DNA from: DASYLJ01 sp964404165
Lineage (GTDB): Bacteria > Desulfobacterota > Binatia > DP-6
DNA: 64,000 nucleotides
Assembly: GCA_964404165.1 (NCBI GenBank)
Contig: CAYOIZ010000031.1
Span: 12,765 to 76,764, forward strand
Direction: 5' to 3'
Shown here: in pieces, positions 54,575 through 62,954 of the stretch
Numbering within the stretch: position 1 is the stretch's first letter
How the letters are laid out: every line of letters begins with the position of its first letter
Made by a program: the position numbers and the translations under genes
Notes under the pieces: model-generated
The model's input: the letters and a program-made list of their open reading frames with translations, nothing else
Database searches by the model: none
Told to the model about the DNA's origin: nothing

Positions 54575-57500
54575 CTACGAAGCCCTCCGCACGGCCACGC
54601 CGTACTTCCGCAGAATCTCCACGACGCTCGCCTCGAGCGCGGTCTCGGTGGACCGCTTCCACATCGACATCTGGGACGACGTCATCGGGCCGGGTGGCGC
54701 CTGCACGACGACCAGCGGCGCGCCGCCCGTGTGAATGATCGTCTGCGCGGCCGCCGCGCCGCCGCGCGCGCTCCGACGCACCTGCTCGGCCGTGAGGATG
54801 CGGCCGTTGCGCTCCGGGACGAACAGCTCGGCGACGCCGCGCTCGCCGACCCAGTACGGCTGGTCGGCTGCGACCGGCCCACCGGCGGCACGGCCAGGAA
54901 GGTCGATCTTGAAGTGGTCCGCGAGGGCGCGGAGGTACGAGAACGCCGAGCCATCCTCGGCCGTCGTGCCGAGCAGGGCGACGACGTCACGAATCTGGTC
55001 GCCGAGCTGCTCGCCGGCCGCGCCCCGCAGATACGCATACGCGTCTGCCGCCTTCGCTTGGAACGCCTTCGTCTCGGCCAGAAGCTCGGCGAGGTGCTCG
55101 TTCGCCTGGTCGAGCGCGCTACCGGACCCCACCTTAGACTGATCGGCGAGCTTCTCGAGCGCCGTCAGCTGCTCGCGGGCAACGTCGGCCTCGCCCCCGA
55201 GCGCGATGCCCAGGCTAGAGGCCGTGCCACCGAGCTGCTTCTGCAGCTTCCGCAGCTGGCCGGGCGCGAGCACCGACTGTCCGAGCTGCAGCGCTTCGGG
55301 CAGGAGGCGCTGCAGCTTCGCGACAGCGTCGTCCTGCCCGGGGCCGTTGGCCAAGGCCGTCGGGATAAGCCCTTCGATCTCCGCACGCCGTGCCGCGAGC
55401 TGTCGCCGACCTGCGCGGCGTCCACCTGTCGCGAGCGCCAGCTGGTCGGATAGCGCAGTGAAGCCCCGGCTTGCCTGATCGTAGAACTGGAACCGGCCGG
55501 CCGCGGTGCTGATCGCCGCCGGAAGTGACGTGAGCAGCTTCTGGATCGTGACTGGGTCGCCGAAGCCGCGGCCGCGCGCGGCGGCGAAGTCCCGCTGCGC
55601 CAACGCGAACGTGCGCGACACCTCGGCGCGGCTATCGAACGTGCCCAGGATCGACTGCGCCTGGTTGCGGGCGCCGCGGAACGCGTCGACGGTCTGGTCG
55701 AGCAGGTCGACCTTCTGCCGCTCGAGCGCGATCTGGGCCTCGTACTCGGCGAGCTGCGCCTCGGCCGCATCTTTGAACGCCGCGGCCGTCTGCGGGAAGT
55801 TCTTGTCGGTGAACGCGTCGACGCCATCGGGATAGCCTCCGAGCGGCGCCTGCGGCCCCTCGAAGAGGCTGTCGCTCGGCGTGATGCCACGCGTGGCGCC
55901 GCGCGAGCGCAGGAAGGCGATCGTCTCGTCGAGCTGGTCGAACGACACGCCGGTCTGTCGTTCGAAGTCGAAGAACGCCTCTTCTCGACGCCGGCTGAGC
56001 TCCGCGATCTGGGCCTCGCTGCCGGCGAAGCCGGGCCCGGCGATGGCGAAGGCCGTTCGGGAGCGCACGTCGCGCGCGCCCTGGTCGATCGCGTTGACCT
56101 GGGCGACGAACGGAGCGAGGCGCTGATCGATCTGCCCTCGCACCGCCGCGAAGTCGTCCGCCGCCTCGCTGGCGGCGACGCCCGCACGGAAAATCTCGTC
56201 AGCCAACCGCCCGATGCCGGCGGCGAGCTCCGGATCGCTCGCGATCTTGGCGAGCTGCTCACCATTCTGCCGCAGCTCGTCGGACAGGATGTCGACGACC
56301 GTGTCGAAGTCCCCGCGACGCTTCGCGCGACGGAGATCTTGACGCGAGTCACGATCGAGACTGAGCACCGGCGCGAACAGCTGCCCGAACGTCTTCACGA
56401 GCTGATCGGCAACACGTCCAGACGCGCTCTCGATGAACGACCCTGTGACGGAGCGCTGGAAGGCGCGCGGGTCGGTCGGATCCCCGAGGGCAGCATCGAC
56501 ACCGCCGCGGACGGCCTCCCGACTCGCCTTCCGCGCCGGCTTCCCGGGCACGCGCTCGTCCTCGAGGATGATGTCGGCGAGCGTCTGGTAGTTGAACCCG
56601 CTCTGGGCGCGCGAGAACTGCTCGGCAACGAACTGCGCATCGGCCTCGCGCAAGCCCTTCCTGCTCGAGATCGCCGACTTCATCGCGTCGAGGAACCGAC
56701 CATTCCACGTCCCGACGAAGGTCTCCGCCAGCAGCTGAACTTCGTCCTCGCCCGTCTTCCCCTGCCGCTTCGCGATGCCGCCGAGCAGGATGTCGACGAA
56801 CCGGCCCTCGCGGTTCTGGCCGAAGGCGTCGCCGCCGGCGCCGATCGCCTGCGCGATCAGGCGCGACGCGGTCCCCGCATCGCCGCGGAGATAGTCGAGC
56901 CGCGCTGGCGCCGGCCCGGTGACCCCGGCCGTATCCAGCCCACCCTTGCCGCCGATGCCACCGCGGAAGACCTTCGCGAAGATGCTCTCGATATTCGGCG
57001 TGACCGCGGGGCCGAGCACCTTCGAGGCCAGGATGTGGGCGAGACCGCCGAGGGCGATCAGGAGCGGGTTCTTCGTCAGGTCGTCGACGACCCGCTTCTC
57101 GAGCTGCGCCTGCGTGATGCCGTCCTGCACACCGCTCGCGATTGAGCCGGTGACGCTGTTGCCGACCGCATCGGAGACCGCCGCGCCCACCGCCGCACCG
57201 ACGCCGGCGCCGATGACCGTGCCGATGCCGGGGACGACCGACCCGATGCCCGCACCCACACCGGTCGCGATGCCGATGGTGGCGCCCTGGATGCCCGTCA
57301 GCGCGTTCCTGGCGCTGTTCGATCCGGCCGCGCCGAGCGTCACGTCGCCGTAGCGACTACGCGTGTCGCTGATGCCCTTCGCGCCGAGCCCCAAGGCGAG
57401 CGCGAGGCCAGCGTAGGCTGCGAGCGCGGACGCACCCGAAGTGGCACCGGCGGCGGCCGGCCCGGTGGCCGACGACGTCGCCGCAGCGCTGATCGGGTTC

Positions 57501-59740
57501 GCCGTGAAGCCGCCGATCGCCGGACCGATCGATGTCGGGACGGTGATGCCCAGGGGCGCCGCCGCCGACGCGGCGTTCATGGCCGCGATCAGCTCTGCGC
57601 CACCGAACACCACCGACCCGCCGGCGGCGCCGCCGAACAGCGCCTTCTGCAGAATCGTGGGGATGCCGAGGGATGGCGGCGATCCGCTCGACGAGGTCGA
57701 CCCGGCGCGAAGAAGCGAGGACAGGAGGCCCCCACCGCCGTTGCCGGAGCCGACGGCGGAGCCGACCAGCCCGCCACCACCTGACACACCCCCACCGCCG
57801 ATGAGCAGCGACAGCAACCCCGAGCCGGAGGTATTGCCCCCGGTCGCGCTCGGCGGCAGGCCCAGCAGCGGGCCCGCGATGCCCTGCAGGATGAGCGCCT
57901 GGGCGAAGTCGATCGCGAGACGCTTGATGATGCCACGGACGGCGTCCCCCCAGTCGAACGCCGCCTCTTTGCCGATGGCGAACCCTTCGACGATGCCCGA
58001 CGCCAGGAGGCCGCTGACATCGGTCGCGATGCCGAGCACGACCCGCTGCTGTTCCTCGGCCGCCTTGTCGAGCTCGCGCTGTTGCTTCGCGGCCGCCTTC
58101 TCCGCCTCTTTGGCGCGCTCTTCGGCCTCCTTCTTCTCGAATTCGGTGATGCGCGCTGCGGTGACGCGGGCGCTCTCCTCCCGAAGCGTGTTGAACTGCT
58201 CTTCGCTGGCGTGCGCATCGGTCAGGAGCTTTTCCAGCTCGACGAACCGCTGCCGCTCCTCCTCCCGAATCTTCTCGACGCCTTCGAGGCCGGTGCTGAG
58301 CCGGTCGTTCTCCAGGTCGGTGAGCGCCTTGGCGATGCGCTCCTGATCGCGCTCGTACTCGCGCGCCGCCTTGTCGGCGGCCGACGAGCCCTTCTTCCGC
58401 TCCTTCGCGATCTCGGCTTCGGCCTGCGCGACAATCTGGACGCGGCGCTTCTCGATCTCCTCCTGGGGGGTGTTGAGGATCGCTGCGTTGCGCGTGAGCG
58501 AAGCGAGCTCGGCGTCGCGCCGCTGCTGGATGCGCTCGATCGCCGTCTGCTGGCGCTTGTCGAGGGTCTCGTAGAGCCCGCTCAGCTCCTGGGTCGCCCG
58601 GGCGCGCTCACCGTCGGCCGCCTTCGCCGCGGCCGCGCGGTTGCGCTCCGTCTGGAACACCTCGAGGAGCGCATCCCGCTCCTTCTGGAGGTTCAGTATC
58701 CGCCCGACGAGGCCCTCGCGGTACTTGTCGAAGCCCGTGGAGGGGCTCTTGTCGAGCTCGCGCTCCACGTTCGCGATCGCCGCGTTGATGGCGTCGATCT
58801 CGGGCGTGAGCGGCAGCGTCCCCGCCGTGCGACCCGACAGGAACTCCGCCACCCGCGCCGTCAGATTGGCCAGCTTGATGGCCGTGCTCTCGATATACGG
58901 CGCCGCGGTGATGAGGGCCGAGGTCAGGTTCGTCTGAACGACGTCGGACAGCTTCGCGATCGCCGCGTTCGCCGACGACGCGCCGGCCACGGCCTCATCG
59001 GAGAGGATGAGGCCGAGGCGGTGCGCCTCGTCGGCGGCGCGGCTGAGACCCTCCTCGCCCTGGCTCAGGATGGGCAGCAGACGGACGCCGGACTCGCCGA
59101 ACGCCGCGTTCGCGAGGGCAACGCGGTCGGTCTCGCGCGTCGTCGCCGCGATCTTCCGGAGCACCAGGTCGAGCGCGGCCTCGGTGGTCGGGGCGCGCTG
59201 AATGTTGGTGAGGAGCGCGCGATCGACCTTCTCGAGGTTCGCCGCGAGCGGCCCGACACCCTGCGCGGCCTTGCCCACGTTGGTGGCGAAGGCCCCCAAG
59301 CTGCCGTTGAGCGTCTCCTGGTCGACGCGGGCCTGCTTCGCGGCGAAGGCGAGCTCCTGGTAGCGGCGCGCACTCAGCCCGATGCGCTCTGCGTTCGATC
59401 CGACCACGGCGGCGTTGTCGATCGCCGCACGCGTCATCACCGCCAGGCCGACGGCGACGGCCGCCACGCCCGCCGTCGCCGCGCCGATCGCGACGCTGCG
59501 TGCCCCGAGCTTCCCGACAAGGGACGATTCGACGCCACCGATCGCGCCGTCGAACCGACCGAGCTCCGCCTCGCCCTCGCGGAGCTTCGCGTTGATCGCG
59601 TCGAGGCCCTTCAGCTCCTTCCCAGCGCCATCGATGCGACGAAACGCGCGCTCGCCCGCCTCACCGAGCTTCTCGAAGTTCGAGATGCCCTCGTCGAAGC
59701 CCTCCGACTTGACGCGGTAGTTGGTGAGCTTGGTCGCCAC
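54575..59740 (-). CDS. Tape measure protein
   Basis: A 1721-residue protein with an N-terminal helical segment, strong coiled coils (AKEAEKAAAKQQRELDKA near residue 540), several hydrophobic Gly/Ala-rich stretches in the middle (residues 660-960, with GAGIGSVVPGIGTVIG) and a helical tail. This is the standard form of siphovirus tail length rulers. By the known ruler rule of about 1.5 A per residue, a tail of about 260 nm would follow; this is inference. GTG start. Confidence 0.92.
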   Translation of the reverse strand: MATKLTNYRVKSEGFDEGISNFEKLGEAGERAFRRIDGAGKELKGLDAINAKLREGEAELGRFDGAIGGVESSLVGKLGARSVAIGAATAGVAAVAVGLAVMTRAAIDNAAVVGSNAERIGLSARRYQELAFAAKQARVDQETLNGSLGAFATNVGKAAQGVGPLAANLEKVDRALLTNIQRAPTTEAALDLVLRKIAATTRETDRVALANAAFGESGVRLLPILSQGEEGLSRAADEAHRLGLILSDEAVAGASSANAAIAKLSDVVQTNLTSALITAAPYIESTAIKLANLTARVAEFLSGRTAGTLPLTPEIDAINAAIANVERELDKSPSTGFDKYREGLVGRILNLQKERDALLEVFQTERNRAAAAKAADGERARATQELSGLYETLDKRQQTAIERIQQRRDAELASLTRNAAILNTPQEEIEKRRVQIVAQAEAEIAKERKKGSSAADKAAREYERDQERIAKALTDLENDRLSTGLEGVEKIREEERQRFVELEKLLTDAHASEEQFNTLREESARVTAARITEFEKKEAEERAKEAEKAAAKQQRELDKAAEEQQRVVLGIATDVSGLLASGIVEGFAIGKEAAFDWGDAVRGIIKRLAIDFAQALILQGIAGPLLGLPPSATGGNTSGSGLLSLLIGGGGVSGGGGLVGSAVGSGNGGGGLLSSLLRAGSTSSSGSPPSLGIPTILQKALFGGAAGGSVVFGGAELIAAMNAASAAAPLGITVPTSIGPAIGGFTANPISAAATSSATGPAAAGATSGASALAAYAGLALALGLGAKGISDTRSRYGDVTLGAAGSNSARNALTGIQGATIGIATGVGAGIGSVVPGIGTVIGAGVGAAVGAAVSDAVGNSVTGSIASGVQDGITQAQLEKRVVDDLTKNPLLIALGGLAHILASKVLGPAVTPNIESIFAKVFRGGIGGKGGLDTAGVTGPAPARLDYLRGDAGTASRLIAQAIGAGGDAFGQNREGRFVDILLGGIAKRQGKTGEDEVQLLAETFVGTWNGRFLDAMKSAISSRKGLREADAQFVAEQFSRAQSGFNYQTLADIILEDERVPGKPARKASREAVRGGVDAALGDPTDPRAFQRSVTGSFIESASGRVADQLVKTFGQLFAPVLSLDRDSRQDLRRAKRRGDFDTVVDILSDELRQNGEQLAKIASDPELAAGIGRLADEIFRAGVAASEAADDFAAVRGQIDQRLAPFVAQVNAIDQGARDVRSRTAFAIAGPGFAGSEAQIAELSRRREEAFFDFERQTGVSFDQLDETIAFLRSRGATRGITPSDSLFEGPQAPLGGYPDGVDAFTDKNFPQTAAAFKDAAEAQLAEYEAQIALERQKVDLLDQTVDAFRGARNQAQSILGTFDSRAEVSRTFALAQRDFAAARGRGFGDPVTIQKLLTSLPAAISTAAGRFQFYDQASRGFTALSDQLALATGGRRAGRRQLAARRAEIEGLIPTALANGPGQDDAVAKLQRLLPEALQLGQSVLAPGQLRKLQKQLGGTASSLGIALGGEADVAREQLTALEKLADQSKVGSGSALDQANEHLAELLAETKAFQAKAADAYAYLRGAAGEQLGDQIRDVVALLGTTAEDGSAFSYLRALADHFKIDLPGRAAGGPVAADQPYWVGERGVAELFVPERNGRILTAEQVRRSARGGAAAAQTIIHTGGAPLVVVQAPPGPMTSSQMSMWKRSTETALEASVVEILRKYGVAVRRAS

Positions 59741-59741
59741 C

Positions 59742-60371
59742 TCAGCGCGTCCCCGCCGTGTGTTCGCGTTCCCACTCGGCCGCGATCTCGGTGTCGAGAT
59801 CCTGCGTGACCTCAGCGAACGTCCGATCGAAGTTGAGCCGGCGCCGCACGCGCGCTTCCGGCACCAGCACGAAGAGCGTCACGCCAGTGCTCTTGAGAAC
59901 CAGCCGCGGCGCCTTGCCTTCGACGCCGGGCACGAACACCAGCGCCCCCCTGGGGTAGTCATCCGGTCGCGCCGGGCGGGTCGATGCCCCGCGCGCGTGC
60001 CGGCGGGGGGCATCCTTCGTCGGGATCGCGATCACCGGGCCGTGGACACCACGGATGGTCGCGCCCTCTCGGTAGGCGGTGAAGATGTCCACGACCCCAC
60101 CGGCGCGCTTGTTGGTTGCCTTGCTGTAGACCTCCCCTGCGGCGTGAATGGACGGCGTCACGGACGGGTACACCGTGGCTCGCAAGGCATTCCCGAGCTT
60201 TCGGCCGAGCCCCGCGGCGGCGGTGTCGTCTCGAAACCGCAGCTTCAGCCGTTCGATGGTGGATCGAATCACCGTCGACGTCGCGCGTTGTGCGGCACGA
60301 AAGTCCGCGCGCGCGAAGTCCACCAGCTCGCCCTTCGGCGGACCGATGAACCGAATGCGGGGGAACGCCAT
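59742..60371 (-). CDS. Tail-region protein (DUF6441-like)
   Basis: A 209-residue basic protein with a helical N-terminus (FARADFRAAQRATSTVIRST) and a beta-rich middle (GPVIAIPTKDAP, FVPGVEGKAPRLVLKS). It sits between the chaperone genes and the tape measure. It resembles the DUF6441 phage family; the role may be tail completion. Its ATG directly follows the stop codon of the second chaperone gene. Confidence 0.65.
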   Translation of the reverse strand: MAFPRIRFIGPPKGELVDFARADFRAAQRATSTVIRSTIERLKLRFRDDTAAAGLGRKLGNALRATVYPSVTPSIHAAGEVYSKATNKRAGGVVDIFTAYREGATIRGVHGPVIAIPTKDAPRRHARGASTRPARPDDYPRGALVFVPGVEGKAPRLVLKSTGVTLFVLVPEARVRRRLNFDRTFAEVTQDLDTEIAAEWEREHTAGTR

Positions 60372-60674
60372 CTAGGCGCCGTCCTCCCGCTTCAGCTCCT
60401 TCTTGAACTGGGCCTCGGCCGCGGACATGACGCCGAAGGCGTCGAGAGTCAGCGCGAGCTGATCCAAGACGCCGCCGGCGTCCGGCAGGTGGCCACCCCC
60501 AAACCCGCCCCCACGCCAGCACTGCCAGAGCTCGTAGAGAGCGCGATCGTGGGGAGTCAGCAGGTAGCGCGGATTGATGCTGTAGCGCTGCCCGCCGAAC
60601 TCCCACCCGTCGTTCGGGTTGTCCGTCGGCGGACGGGGGCCACCGGCAAAGTCCGCGGGACGGAGGCCAATCAT
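60372..60674 (-). CDS. Second tail-assembly-chaperone gene (GT-like extension)
   Basis: The -1 frame after the chaperone gene; it can be read alone from ATG 60674 (100 residues, starting MIGLRPADFAGG) or as the extension of the 212-residue protein by a -1 frameshift at 60689-60695. The frame is also open upstream through the slip site, as needed. In lambda the equivalent GT part recruits the tail tube protein to the tape measure. Confidence 0.75.
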   Translation of the reverse strand: MIGLRPADFAGGPRPPTDNPNDGWEFGGQRYSINPRYLLTPHDRALYELWQCWRGGGFGGGHLPDAGGVLDQLALTLDAFGVMSAAEAQFKKELKREDGA

Positions 60675-60682
60675 CACCGCGG
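60653..60682 (-). promoter_or_regulatory. Possible stimulatory hairpin after the frameshift heptamer
   Basis: CCGCGG (60682-60677) and CCGCGG (60658-60653) can pair, a 6-bp GC stem with an 18-nt loop, starting 6 nt after the slippery heptamer. This spacing is right for a frameshift stimulator. The stem is short and the loop large, so the evidence is modest. Confidence 0.35.
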
Positions 60683-61312
60683 CTCGGAGTTTCCCCGCTG
60701 TCCCGGCGACAGGCTCGAGAGTCGCTGCACCTCCTTCGAGGCCGCGTCGATGTCCTCGGCCGCGAGCGCCTGCAATGCCTCCTCGGTGATGAGGTCGTTC
60801 TCGATGGTGCACGGCAGCGCGTCGCCGTTGCCGTTCTTCACACGCGACCAGCCCACCACGCCGAGGCGGAACCGGTGGATGGCGTGCTCTTCCATCCATT
60901 CGTACTGGGCGGCCGTGAGATCCCGCAGTGGCGCGAACTTCTGCTGCACCACCACGTTGGCGGCACGCACGACACCCTCGGCGGCCTTGTGCGCGGCGAG
61001 CTGCTCCGGCGTCGGCTCGTTCTCGTCGTCGACCTCTTCCTCGATGACGTCGAGCGCCTCGAGCGCGCGCTCCTGGAACACGCCTTCGAGCGTCGTCTCG
61101 ATGCCGATGCGCAGCACCGCCCGCACATCCTCGACGGTCGGGAAGCGCCCTCGCAGTCGGAGCAGATCGGCGTCGAGCCGCATCCGGCGCCGCTTGTCGA
61201 GTGGCGCGATCAGGAACTCCGGCGCGTCCGGCTGGCCTGCGTAGCGCGGCGGGGTGAAAGGGAACCGGTCGAGTGCCGAGATCGGCATCGCCCCGTTCTG
61301 CGAGTCCTCCAT
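60674..61312 (-). CDS. Tail assembly chaperone (lambda G-like)
   Basis: A 212-residue acidic, helical protein (IETTLEGVFQERALEALDVI, then EEEVDDENE) encoded between the major tail protein and the tape measure gene, the place of lambda gpG. Its codons near the end include CGG-GGA-AAC, a phased -1 slippery site, five codons before the stop. Frameshifting would join it to the next frame and give a 313-residue GT-like form. Confidence 0.8.
   Translation of the reverse strand: MEDSQNGAMPISALDRFPFTPPRYAGQPDAPEFLIAPLDKRRRMRLDADLLRLRGRFPTVEDVRAVLRIGIETTLEGVFQERALEALDVIEEEVDDENEPTPEQLAAHKAAEGVVRAANVVVQQKFAPLRDLTAAQYEWMEEHAIHRFRLGVVGWSRVKNGNGDALPCTIENDLITEEALQALAAEDIDAASKEVQRLSSLSPGQRGNSEPR
60689..60695 (-). 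promoter_or_regulatory. Slippery heptamer for programmed -1 frameshifting
   Basis: On the minus strand GGGAAAC is read as G_GGA_AAC in the chaperone frame (codons 207-208). A -1 slip continues as CTC CGA GCC and runs 105 further codons to the stop at 60372. The related heptamer GGGAAAG is the lambda G/GT site. Confidence 0.8.
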
Positions 61313-61362
61313 GTCGGTCCTCCTTGGGACACGTGCGCCGACTCCGGTCGGCGGTTGGGGGG

Positions 61363-62559
61363 TCAGGCCTGCCAGAAGTAGAATTCTGCGGCGCTGCCCT
61401 TGGCCTGGAACTGCGTCACTTCACGCAACACGACGCCGTCTTCGGACTCGTCCGCATTCGTCAGCCGCACGCCCGGAACGAACGTGCCGAAGCGGGTGCC
61501 CGCCGTGCCGCTGAGGCGCTGGCCGAGCACCGCGCAGAGCGTGGTGGTCACCTGGCCGCTCAGGATCGACGGGAGGTCGCGCACCGAGACCAGCGTCAGC
61601 AGGGGGTTGAACGATCCCGTGACCACGCGGCCACCGATCAGGTACGACTGCGTGCCGCTGGTCGCGTTCGCATCGTCGGGGAACTGTCCGGTGTTCCCGA
61701 GGTCGAGCGACAGCTCGGACACCGCGAGCTCCGCGCCCTCGAGCGAGCAGATGCCGCCCTTCCAGACGGGCGGCGTGGGGCTGTCGAACACGACGCCGGC
61801 GGGCATGCCGGGGTCGGTGCGCCCGAGGTAGATGCCGTTGATCTGGTAGTCCCAGGTGCCCTTGCCGCCGGCGCGCCAGTTCATGCGCATGTTCGGCCGG
61901 GCGTCCATGAACTTCTCGAGCTGACCGTCGCGGTACTTCGCGACAGTCAGGCACGGATGCGGATCCGGCGCGCCAGGCGTCCAGCCGATGTGAGCCGGGC
62001 GCACGATCTTCGTCGACGACGAGAGCGTGGCCGGCTGCGGCTTGCTCAGCGTGATCGTCACGATGTTCCCCGAGATCGTGTAGTTGCGGATCATCTCGAG
62101 GGTCGGCGTCGTCGGATTGCCCGACAGCACGATCGGGTGGCCGTTCAGCGCACCGTTGGTGCCGGGCCACTGCGTGCCGTTGCCGGCCGTGCGATCGAAC
62201 GTGACCGTGGTGGTCGTGCCACCGGTGCAGTCGGTGACGCTCGACGACGGCAGCGCCGCGACAGTCGCCTGCACCAGGCCCGCCGCCCGGATGATCGGGC
62301 TCACGCGCGGTGCGGTGCCGGCAGCGCCGGAACCGCGCATGTTCGCCTGGACGTTGACGGCCGGGCGGAACGCCCCCACGACAGGCTCGCCCGCGCCGAG
62401 CCCACTCGAGAACTCGTTGTCCTGGATGATGTCGGGGTTGAGGTTTCGGCCCAAGCCGAATGCCGCAACCGCATCGGTGGCCGGATCGAGCGTTGCCTCG
62501 ACGCCCTCGGCCGACTGCTCCTTGACGAGAACGAGTGAATTGCGTGCGCGCTTGGCCAT
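61363..62559 (-). CDS. Major tail (tube) protein
   Basis: A 398-residue beta-rich protein. Segments such as SLVLVKEQSAEGV, VTITLSKPQ, MDARPNMRMNWRAGGKG and LREVTQFQAKG fit the tail tube fold with an inserted domain. It directly precedes the chaperone genes, as major tail proteins do. The ATG at MAKRARNS has AAGGAG upstream; an in-frame ATG nine codons earlier is less likely. Confidence 0.85.
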   Translation of the reverse strand: MAKRARNSLVLVKEQSAEGVEATLDPATDAVAAFGLGRNLNPDIIQDNEFSSGLGAGEPVVGAFRPAVNVQANMRGSGAAGTAPRVSPIIRAAGLVQATVAALPSSSVTDCTGGTTTTVTFDRTAGNGTQWPGTNGALNGHPIVLSGNPTTPTLEMIRNYTISGNIVTITLSKPQPATLSSSTKIVRPAHIGWTPGAPDPHPCLTVAKYRDGQLEKFMDARPNMRMNWRAGGKGTWDYQINGIYLGRTDPGMPAGVVFDSPTPPVWKGGICSLEGAELAVSELSLDLGNTGQFPDDANATSGTQSYLIGGRVVTGSFNPLLTLVSVRDLPSILSGQVTTTLCAVLGQRLSGTAGTRFGTFVPGVRLTNADESEDGVVLREVTQFQAKGSAAEFYFWQA

Positions 62560-62574
62560 GACCCTGCTCCTTTT

Positions 62575-62603
62575 CGGCAGGGCCAACGCGGGCCTCAGCG
62601 CCT
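62575..62603. repeat. 29-bp repeat, copy 1, ahead of the major tail gene
   Basis: Copy 1 lies 16 nt upstream of the major tail start codon. Copy 2 is at 62879-62907 with 24 of 29 positions identical; all five differences are transitions. Confidence 0.6.
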
Positions 62604-62641
62604 AGACTGACAGTTAGTTTCTCGCCTGTTCCCTTCGGGCG

Positions 62642-62791
62642 CTACGTCTCCGCCACGGTCGCTTTGATTTCGACCAGCCCTTTACAGCGCCGGCACCGGA
62701 CCTCCAGGTGACTCGGCCCCAAGAGGTTCACCAAGCCATGGCCGCACGGCTCGCCGGCGAAGTCCGGATGAGTCCCCTCGCAGCGCACCAC
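62642..62791 (-). CDS. Small Com-like zinc-ribbon protein
   Basis: Core CEGTHPDFAGEPCGHG followed by LEVRCRRCKGLVEIKA, a zinc-ribbon similar to Mu Com-type proteins. The start is uncertain: a GTG giving VVRCEG is used here, but the frame is open further upstream and no good ribosome site is seen. Position between the decoration-like gene and the major tail gene suggests a structural or translational helper. Confidence 0.5.
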   Translation of the reverse strand: MVRCEGTHPDFAGEPCGHGLVNLLGPSHLEVRCRRCKGLVEIKATVAET

Positions 62792-62878
62792 GTGTGCCGA
62801 AGACGTCCCGCGCGTGACGCGGATGGTGACACGAAGCGCGCCAGGTGGTGTCGGGTGATCGCCATGGGTCGCTGCACT

Positions 62879-62907
62879 TGGCAGGACCGACACGGGCCTC
62901 AACGCCT
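62879..62907. repeat. 29-bp repeat, copy 2, ahead of the zinc-ribbon gene
   Basis: Second copy of the 62575-62603 sequence, 24/29 identical, in the same orientation. It lies 14 nt before an ATG at 62865 whose reading frame is not that of the zinc-ribbon protein. Confidence 0.55.
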
Positions 62908-62954
62908 GGTCGCCTTGTAGCGCCTTCCCGGGCGCCGCGCCACCGTCGCGCACG

